Positions 1 to 9,030 of a stretch of 64,000 nucleotides of DNA are shown here, in pieces. Location of the stretch: NCBI GenBank assembly GCA_016710275.1, contig JADJXS010000001.1, positions 1 through 64,000 on the forward strand, written 5' to 3'. The position numbers and the translations under genes were made by a program. Every line of letters starts with the position of its first letter. The stretch's first letter is position 1. Source of the DNA: Phycisphaerales bacterium. Its GTDB lineage: Bacteria; Planctomycetota; Phycisphaerae; UBA1845; Fen-1342. Below the pieces are notes generated by a model. That model saw only the letters and a list, made by a program, of their open reading frames with translations, was not told the origin of the DNA and did no database searches.

Positions 1-72
1 GATTCATACGCGGCCCATTGGCGGTTATTGCCACGCAGATCCTCCGCGGCTGATTTGTAGAGCGTCCTGGGC

Positions 73-320
73 CTAGTGAGTGACATGCTTCAACGCCTTC
101 AGAATGTACTCGGACACTGCACATCCTCGATTTTGCGATGTATGCTGCGAGCCGCTGGGCAAAACGGCCTTGCCGACATACGCGATGTCCACAAGAATTC
201 AGTTGGATCGTCTAGCATCTTTCTTTGTTGCCCGTTCTTTGGCCCTCTCCACGCAACCTGCACGGAACACAAATCCTCCATGAGCGAGCGGTGCTTTGAA
301 AATAACCACACCGAACGAGA
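73..320 (-). pseudogene. Out-of-frame C-terminal tail of the OLD nuclease
   Basis: After the stop of the main OLD reading frame, the expected family tail is still readable but only by hopping frames. EVDL follows directly on HTF in one frame. MLDDPTEFL, VDIAYVGK, GRFAQRLAAYIA, KIEDVQC and EYILKALKHVTH then follow in shifting frames down to a stop at 73-75. At least five single-base shifts are needed within about 250 bases. Either this end of the gene has decayed or the assembly has local base errors here. The conserved motif order (F-E-V-D-L, then G-K-G-R-F-A-Q-R-L) makes the identification fairly firm. Confidence 0.65.
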
Positions 321-1979
321 TCAACCTCGAAATGTGTGCTCATTCAGGAAGACGCCGTTCGCCTCGGCCGCAGCCAAGCGGTCATCGCGCTCCGCGGGAA
401 TTGCTTTCGCATCCATGAGCGCCGGCAAGATCTGATCCGCAACGCGGTCCTCACCGAGCGACCTACCGGTCTTCAGCGCATCGAAGTCCGTCAGAATTGC
501 GATTGGGATGTTCAAGCCCTTCGGGCCGAAAAACTTCACATACGGCACGAAGTTCGTCCCGGATACAGAGCAAATAGAAACTCCCAGAGAATCCAGGTCG
601 TAGCCAGCCCTGCCCGCCAAGACCGGCAGGAGGAACTTTTCAGCATCCCCCTCGACGAGGAGGATCGCGCGGCTGAAGAGCCCCTCGGCACGCTCTACGT
701 CGAGATATCGCTCGATGTCGTTACGCTCGTCCTCGCTCAGCTCGATTTCACAGCCCGAGACACCGCCGGTCGAGCTATCTGCGGCTTTCCGAAGCAGAAT
801 TAGCGAATCGACCGGTGTTACGCTGGCAATATGGGACGAATGCGTCGTCAGCAAATAGGTGATACGCCCATCTTCGTCGTCGTCGCCGTCCGTGGCTTGT
901 CGCGAGCGCAGGTAGCTTCGATAGACCAATCGTTGAAGGTACGGATGCAAGTGCGCTTCTGGCTCCTCGATGCTGAAGAACGTATGCTCGCGATTGCCCT
1001 CGTCAACCTGTGCCTCCAAATCAATCGAACGAAGAGCCAGGTACAAGACATTAGCTGTTCCAAGACTCGCCTCCGAAATGTCTCGCTTTTTGTCGTCGAA
1101 GAGAACCCGCAACGCCCGCAGGAGTTTGTCGGGATCGGCTGGAGAGAACCCCAATGCGGTTTCAATCGCTTGAGCGGTGCCGGCCATCCCTTGCAGTTTC
1201 TTGTTGATCCGCTCCGCGACGGCGCTTATCGGTTCGAGGGCCGCCACCTTGTCCGTTTCTTTAGAGACGCCTTCTGCAAGGGCCTCCAAATCCGATCGCT
1301 CAACGTCCGCTTGGGCGCGGTCAATGAGTGGCTTCAAGGGGGATTTGGTCCACCGCGCGAGATCACCTTCGGCATCACGCAGTGCCTGGAGCACCTCCAT
1401 CGGCATTCGTTTGCGGAGCTCGTATCCGAAGCCATTGTCGAGCCGGTCCCCTCCAAAACAAACGAACTCGAAATCACCTGGCTTGACTGGATCGCGTCCT
1501 AAGCCCGCAATCGGGCCAAACTGATACGTGAGCCGAGCCACCATCGGGTCCGGCTGAATGAGGTGCTCGGCTAGCACCGCCAGTTCCTCTTCCTCGTCTT
1601 CAAAATCAGAGATGTCCACGCTCACGCGGATGAAACAATCTTCTGTCAGTGGTCGTGGAATACCATCCCAAAAATCCTCCAGCCGCAGCTGGCGCAAGCT
1701 GTCCGGCAACGCCGGGTCGAGGACGAGCCTCAGCGCGTAAATCAGGTTCGTCTTTCCGATCTGATTCTCGCCAAGAATTACAGCCGACCGCCCGACGCGG
1801 ACGTCCAGATCGCGGAAGTTGCGAAAGTTCTCAATAGCAATGCGGGAGATTCTGATCTCTAGGCCTCCGCTGCGGCGAAGATCGCGCTCTCGTCGATCAC
1901 GACGCCGCCTTTTGCACGGAACAACAGTTTCCCGAACGGATCGCGCACCCGCGTGACCTGCGGATGCTGCGACGCACAA
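321..1979 (-). CDS. OLD-family ATP-dependent endonuclease (AAA + TOPRIM), 3' frameshifted
   Basis: Predicted ATPase-nuclease of the OLD (overcoming lysogenisation defect) family, usually an anti-phage protein. An ABC-type ATPase half starts at RISRIAIENFRNF and has Walker A GENQIGKTN, a Walker B-like FSIEEPEAHLHP and an H-loop TTHSSH. A TOPRIM half has the acidic ILLVEGDAEKF and ILTDFD motifs expected for metal-dependent cleavage. The reading frame stops at NEHTFRG, where the family normally continues EVDL; see the tail entry. The start is uncertain. The only standard start is a TTG at 1979, about 120 bases inside the upstream helicase gene, and the first 40 or so residues look like out-of-frame helicase sequence. 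A rare start near 1855 is possible. It is probably co-transcribed with the helicase. Confidence 0.75.
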   Translation of the reverse strand: MCVAASAGHAGARSVRETVVPCKRRRRDRRERDLRRSGGLEIRISRIAIENFRNFRDLDVRVGRSAVILGENQIGKTNLIYALRLVLDPALPDSLRQLRLEDFWDGIPRPLTEDCFIRVSVDISDFEDEEEELAVLAEHLIQPDPMVARLTYQFGPIAGLGRDPVKPGDFEFVCFGGDRLDNGFGYELRKRMPMEVLQALRDAEGDLARWTKSPLKPLIDRAQADVERSDLEALAEGVSKETDKVAALEPISAVAERINKKLQGMAGTAQAIETALGFSPADPDKLLRALRVLFDDKKRDISEASLGTANVLYLALRSIDLEAQVDEGNREHTFFSIEEPEAHLHPYLQRLVYRSYLRSRQATDGDDDEDGRITYLLTTHSSHIASVTPVDSLILLRKAADSSTGGVSGCEIELSEDERNDIERYLDVERAEGLFSRAILLVEGDAEKFLLPVLAGRAGYDLDSLGVSICSVSGTNFVPYVKFFGPKGLNIPIAILTDFDALKTGRSLGEDRVADQILPALMDAKAIPAERDDRLAAAEANGVFLNEHTFRG

Positions 1980-4900
1980 TTGAACACGGTGTAGAGCCAG
2001 TAGCCGTCACGTAGATTGCAGGCCTTGGCCCATTCGTTCTCGGTGACTTCCACGTCGCCGATGGCCGCACGGCCCTTCACTTCGATGGCCCGCCGCTCGC
2101 CCGTCGGGTGGATGGAAAGCAGATCGAATCCCGGACTGTCGGACAGGCCGGCGGCACGCGCCTTCGGGGGCGTCGATACATCGCGGACGGTCGCGCCCAG
2201 GGCTTCCTCGTACGACGCGGCGACCTGCATCGCGATGGCCTCAACTTCGGCATCGTGACGTTTACGGTCCTCCGGATCGCTCGAGGGCACGACCAGTGCA
2301 TGAGCAATGAAGCGGATATCGCCGGGCACGATCGCCGCAGGCTCAGCCCTCAAGGCAGCCACGGCCGCGTCGCGACGCTCAGCAAGCGAGCGCTGCTGCC
2401 GCTTAATGGCGTCCACGGCCGTCCGCGCCCGGGAATCTCCGGCTCGAACGCGATCGGTCAGCCGCGCCCGCTGGCTGGCCAACTCTGCGTCGTGCGAGTT
2501 GTAGCCCCGGACCAGGAACTCCTCGCGCTCAGCCAATGAGTCGAGGAGCGTCCGTTGCCGCGCCGCCGCCAGCGGTGCAGCGACCTTCTCATCCGCATAT
2601 TGCGTTGCGCGGATGATCGATTCTTCGGCACCCATCGCGACGCGGGCGTATTCCGGCGGAAACCGATCGCTCCCGCGAAGCAGCAGAAGGTACTCGACGG
2701 GGCACTCTTCGATTACGCCAGCCTCGTCTTTCAGGGCAACAAGCCGGCACTCAAGCAGCTCCCCGCCGTCTGCGGCCGCATCGGACGTCGGGACGCGGGC
2801 GACCACAGTGATCTCGACCAGGTGCAGGATGTACGGCCGCTCTGAACCTGGATCAACGAACACGGCGCCGCGTTGGGCATCCGCCGCGAATCGGTCGAGC
2901 ACGACGGCCCGTAGCCGCTCGAACACGGATTCGCCCGGATGCAGAAAAATGGCGTCGTCCTTGTCCTTTGGCCGGTGGACGGTCAATCGCTCGCGCGCCG
3001 TTTCCGGGTAGGTTTCGAGGACTGACCACAAGAGATCGAGGCCCGCGGTACGTCCGGGCCGTAAGGCAAAGTGTCCGTCGAGATCGCCTTCGATGGTCAG
3101 GTCCAGTTCAGCGGCGGCGCGTTGAACGAATTGCCGCACGTATCCCGGGAGCAGGCGGCGAAAGGTCTCGACCTGAGTCTGGTCTCGCAATCGCGGAAGT
3201 TCACTCTTCACATCGCCACCGTCACCGAACAGCCGCTTCTCACGGGCCTCCAGCGCCTCAATCTGCTCCTTGGTCAGCGTACCTTCGATTCGTTTTTCGG
3301 CGTCGGCTGCTCCTTCCTCGGTAAGGCACTGCGCCATCAGGGCTGTCATGGACACGTTCTCGTACGTGCGCCCGATGACATCGAATACCTTGTCGGAGCC
3401 GAGTTCCCGTCGCATCGACTCCAGCTTTCGGAGCTGGGTGGCCTGGACGCGGCCCTCGCGCGTTTTGCCGGCCACAAGATTGACGATGATCACCGGGTCG
3501 TGCTGCTGCTTGTAACGGTGGATGCGACCCATCCGCTGTTCAAGACGCGCGGGGTTCCAGGGGATGTCGTAGTTCACCATCAGCCAGCAAAATTGCAGGT
3601 TGATTCCTTCGCCGGCAGCATCCGTGGCGATCAGGTATTGGGCGCCGTCGGGCCGACGGAATAGCTCGACCTGTCGCTCTCGTTCTCGGTAATCCATCCC
3701 GCCGTGCAGGAACGCGAGCTTGTCCGTAAACCCGAGCGCTTCGAGCCGTTGGCCGAGCCACGTCAGCGTGTCACGGTGTTCGGTGAACACAATGAGCTTC
3801 TCGTCGCGGGATTGTGGGTCGGTGAGCACTTCGCGCAGCTTCTCGAATTTCGATTCGTGTCCCTTGCTCAGGACGGACTCCGCAAGGTCGAGCAGGCGCT
3901 CGACCTCGGCTCGTTCGGCTTCCAATTCTCCAAGCGACGTGTACACGATTGACTGCAACAGCTTGTCTTCTGCCAGCTCATGGCGTTCCTGCCCATCATC
4001 GGTTGCGTCGTCGTCTGCCGCCGTGCTGTCGAACGGATCCTCCAACTCGTCAAGACGCCGCTGGGCAGCAAGCATTTGCTCCGGCGTCACACGTCCGGCG
4101 CGCAACTCGGCAATGAAGTGGTCCAAACGCCCAAGTCGTCGGCCGAACGACTTCATCAGCGCGTACGTCGAACTGGTAAGCCGTCGCTGGAACACGCTCA
4201 TCGCGAGCCGCGCCGCAGAACGGTTCAGAATCTGTGCCCGGTTGTAAAACCCGGACATGTACGCGGTCGTCTCGTCGTACAGCGATTGCTCGCTGTTTGC
4301 GCCCTGAGTCAGATCGAAGCTCAGGGTGTTCGATTCTCGTGTTGGATAGAGCGGCCTGCCGTCCAAGTGAACCATTTCCTCTTTGGTCCGCCGAATGAAA
4401 TGGCGCGCCCGTGCGTCCCGCGGATAGGCGTTGAAGGCGTCGAGCGTGGGGAGCACTTCCGGCTCAAGCAGGCGCCAGAGGCAGTAATACGGGTAGTCCT
4501 TTCCCATGTGGGGCGTCGCCGTGAGCAGGAGCAGGTGCTGTGCCGACCACGGCAGCAACCAGCGCGGATCGCCGGCCTGGATTCCGGCAAGGGCTTCAGC
4601 CAGCTTGTACCGCTCGGTTCGTCGCACTGTCAGGTCGGCTTCGCGGTCGGCCGCGAGCTTGTGTGCTTCATCGAAAATGACCAGGTCGTACGGCTCTACC
4701 GCGGCTTCCTGCAGCCGACCGTACACACGTTCACCGCTCAGGGTGTCAACGCTGCAAATCAGCAAGTCGTTGCCCGTGCCGACGAAGGGGTTCTGCTGGC
4801 GCACGTCGGGTCCGCGGATGATGCGGAAGTTCAGACTGAACAGGGTTCGAAGTTCTCGTTCCCAGTTCCCGACCAATCCGGCTGGCGGAACGATCAAAAC

Positions 4901-5419
4901 GCGCCGAATGAGGCGGCGGGCAAGCATCTCGCGGATGTACAACCCCGCCATGATCGTCTTCCCGGCACCCGCATCGTCAGCCAACAGGAACCGCAGCCGC
5001 GGTTGAGTCAGCATGTGCTCGTAAACCGCGATTCGCTGATGCGGCAAGGGATCGATTAGCGAGATTTCGGTCGCGAAAGTCGGATTGAAGAGGTGCCCGA
5101 ACGACAGCCGCTCAGCTTCGGTAATGAGCCGTACACGATTCGGCATCGCAAGGAAGTCGGGTTGTCCGCCCAGGTGAGCGGCAACCATTGCTGTGTCTGA
5201 TTGCTCAGCGAGAGCCGCCAGGCCTTCAGATTCCAATCGGAGGATCTGCTGCCACGCCAACGCGGCAGGCTGCACCTGCCCATTCTCCCACCGGTTCACC
5301 GACGCAAACGAAACGCCAATCGCCTGGGCGAGTTCCACCTGCGTGAGGCCAAGTTTCTCGCGCAATCGCCGAATCCGCTCTGCTGCTTCGGAATCGGCTG
5401 GCCGTATCGCACGCATCAT
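1859..5419 (-). CDS. XRE HTH - SNF2/DEAH helicase - DUF3883 protein, probable defence helicase
   Basis: 1186 aa. Residues about 12-65 form an XRE/Cro-type helix-turn-helix (LGLTQVELAQAIGVSF). A SNF2-type helicase follows, with Walker A-like DDAGAGKT near residue 150, the FDEAHK box near 250, and a C-terminal helicase lobe containing ATDAAGEGINLQ and RMGRIHR. The last 100 or so residues contain an AIEVKGRA motif typical of DUF3883, which resembles a PD-(D/E)XK nuclease fold. SNF2 helicases with a C-terminal DUF3883 are common in defence islands; DISARM DrmD is a possible relative, but no other drm gene is visible. The OLD nuclease gene follows directly and overlaps at most slightly. A strong promoter lies just upstream, and the HTH could autoregulate it (inference). 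Confidence 0.85.
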   Translation of the reverse strand: MMRAIRPADSEAAERIRRLREKLGLTQVELAQAIGVSFASVNRWENGQVQPAALAWQQILRLESEGLAALAEQSDTAMVAAHLGGQPDFLAMPNRVRLITEAERLSFGHLFNPTFATEISLIDPLPHQRIAVYEHMLTQPRLRFLLADDAGAGKTIMAGLYIREMLARRLIRRVLIVPPAGLVGNWERELRTLFSLNFRIIRGPDVRQQNPFVGTGNDLLICSVDTLSGERVYGRLQEAAVEPYDLVIFDEAHKLAADREADLTVRRTERYKLAEALAGIQAGDPRWLLPWSAQHLLLLTATPHMGKDYPYYCLWRLLEPEVLPTLDAFNAYPRDARARHFIRRTKEEMVHLDGRPLYPTRESNTLSFDLTQGANSEQSLYDETTAYMSGFYNRAQILNRSAARLAMSVFQRRLTSSTYALMKSFGRRLGRLDHFIAELRAGRVTPEQMLAAQRRLDELEDPFDSTAADDDATDDGQERHELAEDKLLQSIVYTSLGELEAERAEVERLLDLAESVLSKGHESKFEKLREVLTDPQSRDEKLIVFTEHRDTLTWLGQRLEALGFTDKLAFLHGGMDYRERERQVELFRRPDGAQYLIATDAAGEGINLQFCWLMVNYDIPWNPARLEQRMGRIHRYKQQHDPVIIVNLVAGKTREGRVQATQLRKLESMRRELGSDKVFDVIGRTYENVSMTALMAQCLTEEGAADAEKRIEGTLTKEQIEALEAREKRLFGDGGDVKSELPRLRDQTQVETFRRLLPGYVRQFVQRAAAELDLTIEGDLDGHFALRPGRTAGLDLLWSVLETYPETARERLTVHRPKDKDDAIFLHPGESVFERLRAVVLDRFAADAQRGAVFVDPGSERPYILHLVEITVVARVPTSDAAADGGELLECRLVALKDEAGVIEECPVEYLLLLRGSDRFPPEYARVAMGAEESIIRATQYADEKVAAPLAAARQRTLLDSLAEREEFLVRGYNSHDAELASQRARLTDRVRAGDSRARTAVDAIKRQQRSLAERRDAAVAALRAEPAAIVPGDIRFIAHALVVPSSDPEDRKRHDAEVEAIAMQVAASYEEALGATVRDVSTPPKARAAGLSDSPGFDLLSIHPTGERRAIEVKGRAAIGDVEVTENEWAKACNLRDGYWLYTVFNCASQHPQVTRVRDPFGKLLFRAKGGVVIDESAIFAAAEA

Positions 5420-5427
5420 ACTTGCGC

Positions 5428-5455
5428 ATTATAGCCTTGTGGCTCACGCGGTCAA
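5428..5455 (-). promoter_or_regulatory. Sigma70-type promoter of the helicase-OLD operon
   Basis: On the minus strand, TTGACC (5450-5455) and TATAAT (5428-5433) are separated by 16 bases. The expected transcription start is about 5421, only a base or two before the ATG at 5419. There is no ribosome-binding site, so the mRNA may be leaderless. Confidence 0.7.
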
Positions 5456-5545
5456 CTAGGCAGTCGTCGTGACATTCGAATCTCGCTTATAGCACATGCG
5501 ATATAGTATCCGTAAGCTCTTGTGGATAAAGTTTTTAGAGATTCA

Positions 5546-6088
5546 TCAAGCCGTCCGCGAATTTGGGGCGAGGAACTCTCGACCAAGGTAGAAAGCCTGA
5601 TTTCGCACCGGTCCATACATCCGCCGTTTGGTCTCTTGGTCCGCCAGTCGCGACGTCGCACCGCTTCCATTGCGTAGGTACGCGTAGCGCTGCTGTTCCA
5701 AACGCACGGACGCGTGCCACCGCCCGTCCCGCCCCTTCCGGCAGCCGATGCTGTAGCCCGCGAACTTGATCGACTTCCGGCGAACGTCGCGGATGGATAC
5801 CCGCTCGCGCTCGAAGAAATCGTGCCGACCCTTCGTCGCCAGCAGCACGAAAAACCGCTCGTGCCGCAGGTACTGCATGTTCGCCAGACCCTGCTTCTTG
5901 CGCCGGCACCGTGCCCACTTCGAGATCGCGATTCCGTAGCGGTCGATGAGCTTCGCATCGATGGCGACCGGATCCTTGCCTTCCGGAATGGTCCCGGCCA
6001 TGTAGAACCAGTAGCCGTGGGTGATGTACGCGACGGCGAGCTGCTGAACGAACCCTTCGACCGATGTGGCGACGCAACGATATTCCAT
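5546..6088 (-). CDS. Protein A: conserved basic protein paired with large ncRNA A (unknown family)
   Basis: 180 aa, not recognised. The start is the ATG at 6088, preceded by AAGGAGGG about 9 bases upstream. It is clearly homologous to protein B at 42.4-43.0 kb, with roughly half of residues identical over the first 140. Shared blocks include GFVQQLAV, HGY-FY, KDP, DAKLI-RYGI, S-WAR-RRKK, GLANM-YLRH, RFF-LLAT, FAGYSI and a DGR-H-SVR segment. It is basic (RRKK, RDVRRK), has no signal peptide or membrane segment, and looks like a small globular protein that could bind RNA (inference). The C-terminus diverges from B and is about 40 residues shorter. It lies downstream of a 72-aa gene and the long structured RNA A on the same strand, so all could be one transcript. 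Confidence 0.75.
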   Translation of the reverse strand: MEYRCVATSVEGFVQQLAVAYITHGYWFYMAGTIPEGKDPVAIDAKLIDRYGIAISKWARCRRKKQGLANMQYLRHERFFVLLATKGRHDFFERERVSIRDVRRKSIKFAGYSIGCRKGRDGRWHASVRLEQQRYAYLRNGSGATSRLADQETKRRMYGPVRNQAFYLGREFLAPNSRTA

Positions 6089-6170
6089 GCGATTCTCCCT
6101 CCTTTTGAAATGAGCGGGTTGTTCTGGCACATCCCCGCAAAGCCGTTTTCAACCTCCCTTCGTTCGAGCT

Positions 6171-6389
6171 TCAACCCTCACCAGCCGCGGATGAACAGAA
6201 AATCAGAAGCTCATCAAGCTCCTGTTCCGTCGGTCCGCGGCCAAATGCCTCTCGGTAGCACGCAGCAATCTCCGCGCGAACCGCAGGCGGAAGCTGGCTC
6301 GGCTCCGTCCACTCCTCATCGAAATGCTCGATGATGTCGGCCGGCCCGTCGCCGATGACACCGCCGCTGGCGGTCTGCCACCAACCCAT
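6171..6389 (-). CDS. Small MGWW-type conserved protein (unknown function)
   Basis: 72 aa, starting MGWWQTASGG and containing GDGPADIIEHFDEEW. The ATG at 6389 has a near-perfect ribosome-binding site, GAGGAGGT, 7 bases upstream, which decides this start over longer in-frame options. Short acidic proteins with a similar MGWW start and a GD-PAD motif are, from memory, found in planctomycete genomes; the function is unknown. It sits between RNA A and the protein A gene (82-base gap). The second locus, at 43 kb, has no counterpart. Confidence 0.7.
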   Translation of the reverse strand: MGWWQTASGGVIGDGPADIIEHFDEEWTEPSQLPPAVRAEIAACYREAFGRGPTEQELDELLIFCSSAAGEG

Positions 6390-6689
6390 CCGATTCACCT
6401 CCTCTCGCTCGAAGTACACGTCCTCATGCACGCCGGCCACGCAGTCGCCCGCGTCACCGGCCCGGCGTGCAGAACCACCTCCTTCCCTGAAAACCCGGCC
6501 GCCACCGCCTCGCCTGTTGCACCCCGCCGCTTTGGAATCTGCCGCAGCGCCGCATCCGAATGCCGTCGCATCCCCGCCATAGCGAACACGACTTCGCTTC
6601 CGGGTCCGCCTTCGCCGGCGTTCCCGTCCGCTTGTCGGCCCGCATTCTGCGACCGGCATCCGTCCGCACCACGCGGCTAGATTCATCTA

Positions 6690-8060
6690 TTGCGGTTGCG
6701 CATCGCGCCAAACCACCGCACCGATTCGTGCTTGCGCGGCACCAACCCACCGAACTCGTTCGCGAATTCGACAGACGGTGCGTCACGCAAGAATCAGTGC
6801 AGATCCATGGCGGTTGCGGCCCCGCAACCTCGATGCACCTGCGAATACACCTCGCCCGTGCATCATCATTCTGCTGCCAAACGACGGCCGTCTTCCGACG
6901 GTCCTCGTTTGACCGCATTGGCTGTCTTCCGACTCGCCGACACGGGCCGGGGCAGAACTTCTCTGCCCCGGCGCCGCACCGACACGTCTGCAAACATGGG
7001 AAATGCTCGTCGGCCCTTTCGTCGTCGTTCACGCATCCGGCACCACCCGTAAATGCACGAACGGCATCGCGACTGCCTTGCCGCTCTGCCGCCACGCTTC
7101 CGCGTGCTCCTACTCAGGCCCCGCTCCCAGACTCCGGCTTTTCAAGCACCCGCGCGATAAGTCGCGGGCACCGGGCATCACCCCGGCCGCCAAAGTCCTT
7201 CCCCGGTTAGAACCAGTCTCCATCTGATCGGTCACGTCGCTTGACCTGGAAACGCCGCGTGCGTCTCTCCCGCACGTTGCGTTCACAACGCTGATCACCC
7301 GCCGGCTCCCGCCGGCGCGCATGTTTACGCCCGCATGAATGCGGACGATTTCGGGGTACGAATCTAGAAGCTCCCCTTACCCTCAGCGCAGGTCTTTCTA
7401 TCGCGGTTTGGCACCGTCTCCGATCAAACTTACCCAGAAGCGGTTGTCCCGCCTTTCGCAGTTGAGCTTTTCACCGTCCACGATTTGCGTGGAACGCCGA
7501 GGCTTATCATCGCCCCGGTCGCCGGCATCGCTGCCGACGAGCTCCCTGCCTGGGCTTACGTTGAGCGGGCCGCTCCGAGCATGCACTCGAAGTTTGGCCC
7601 GAACCCCGCAGGGGGATTAGTCGCCGTGCGGCGACGTCACCCACTTTGACTGACCCGGCTCGTGCGTGTGCACGAGTCTGTCCCGGTCGCCCGTCTTCAT
7701 GCCGGCCCGCAGGCCCGCACACGGGCAGACCGCACACGTCCAGGTCGCGGCGACCCGGCGGTCACAGCGTCGAGGATGCGTGCGGTCCGTCCCTGACTTC
7801 CATGGGATAGAACAACAGGATTACTCCGAACAATCGGGTTTACTCTGTCGAGCCTCCCTCGCACTGGACGAGCCAGTCTCCTGGCATCCAGCGCTACGAG
7901 CACTCGAACATGGCGGGTGATAAAGTCCGCCCTTAGCCTGATTGGTAGTCAGGTTTACCGGTTGTCCGATCCCACGATTCAGACGCCAGGCCACGCGTTT
8001 GCATGATTCTGACGATCGTGAAACAAACGCTGTTTCACAGGTCGAGACTAGCGCAAAACA
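6690..8060 (-). ncRNA. Large structured non-coding RNA A (about 1.0-1.4 kb, novel or unrecognised class)
   Basis: This stretch has no convincing protein gene but aligns over 7000-8000 with 43480-44400, upstream of the homologous protein B. At least six hairpins are conserved by compensatory change (details under findings). Examples are the nested CCAG/CTGG hairpin at 7873-7884 inside an outer stem 7862-7867/7888-7893, CACGC/GCGTG at 7093-7106, CCCGCG/CGCGGG at 7149-7168 and CCGGG/CCCGG at 7171-7186. On the minus strand several loops become GNRA tetraloops (GAGA, GGAA, GGGA), so the RNA is read leftward, toward the protein genes. More hairpins continue to about 6870, including a 5-bp stem with a GGAA loop near 6888-6901. 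The end points are approximate. It is not a group II intron (no reverse transcriptase). GOLLD- or ROOL-like giant phage/element RNAs are the nearest known concept, but I do not recognise either consensus. Confidence 0.75.
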
Positions 8061-8689
8061 AAATCTATGTCACCTGATTCTTCGCTCATTCAGGTTGATC
8101 TGCGCGACAGAAGTGCTACGGTCGGACGACCATGCATACAGACCCCGGTCCGCGACACTATGGCCTACGACCGAATTGACGACGCCAATCTCGGAATCGA
8201 ACTGCTGTTGACGAAGATCGCCATGCTCGAAGCCCGCGAGTCCGTGTCCTGGCTGGACGCACGGCGTCTCAACTCACTCGATCAAGCAACGACGGCACTA
8301 CACGCTGACCAACGTCTGCCGCGGGAAGCCGTCTCACGTCGAAGTCTTCCGTACCGAGGTGCCGTGGGAGGGCAGAAGGGCGACGTCTTCCACGTCGCTC
8401 GAAGCGGTTCGGGGCGAACGGGACGGCCCTACACCGAGCTACTCCAAGCGACCGTGTCGCGCTCACAGGGGCAATCTTGACGGGAAAGGGCAGTCCGCCC
8501 TCGGATCTGGTCGCCATGACGGACGGGACTCACGGCACGCCGGAACGACCCTACGCAACGCTTCTCGCCAAGCAGACGACCCTCGATTCAAAAAAAAGTG
8601 GCGCGTCGATGATGACGTGTGGACTCTGCCGAGAGTCGGATGGACGCTACATCGATCCCCTTCCCGTCGCCAGATACGAGCGACCCGGG
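8061..8689. other. No confident gene
   Basis: About 630 bases between RNA A and an IS630 remnant. An ATG at 8160 opens a plus-strand frame to 8480, but it lacks a ribosome-binding site and recognisable motifs. The part nearest 8061 may hold the promoter of RNA A on the minus strand; no clear -35/-10 pair was identified. Confidence 0.4.
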
Positions 8690-9030
8690 AGTGGCTCATG
8701 CCCAGATGACGGGCCAGCGTTCGGGTGGACCACCGGTCGCCGGGAGGTGTCCGGGCCAGTGCCGTCCGCACGGCAGCGGCTTCCTGCTCTATCGCCAGCC
8801 GCCTGGGGCGACCGCTTCGCGGCCTTTCCTCAAGGATGCCGTCCAGCCCGGATGCCAGGTAACGCCGCCGCCAGCGGGCGACGGTGTGGGCGTCCGTTTT
8901 CAACGAGCGGGCAATTTTCTCATTCGACCAGCCATCATGGCACGCAGCAGAATGGCGGCACGGCGGCCGAGCCCGCGAACGACGGCCGAAACGATGCAGC
9001 CAACCCAGGCAGCCGCGTACGCTCGTCCGT
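8690..9030 (-). pseudogene. IS630-family transposase remnant (N-terminal HTH part)
   Basis: The minus strand encodes the helix-turn-helix region of an IS630 transposase: SNEKIARSLKTDAHTVARWR, a glycine-arginine linker (RPRSGRPRRL), then the second HTH, WSTRTLARHLGMS. The preceding residues (RRAAILLRAMMAG) lie in another frame, so there is at least one frameshift. The DDE catalytic domain is absent. It is a decayed fragment, less similar to the two intact IS630 copies at 46.5-48.7 kb than those are to functional transposases. Confidence 0.65.

Noticed and set aside
3980..5059. 359-codon plus-strand frame opposite the helicase
   Set aside because: Shadow of the helicase gene; no start signal or motif.
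6690..8060. Several open frames on both strands (e.g. 7507-7737, 7110-7322, 6560-7210)
   Set aside because: None has a convincing ribosome-binding site or family motif, and the aligned copy at 43-44 kb does not keep any frame while it keeps RNA helices.
8160..8480. Possible 106-codon gene starting MAYDRIDDANLG
   Set aside because: No ribosome-binding site, the second half looks non-coding, and no family match comes to mind; left as unassigned sequence.
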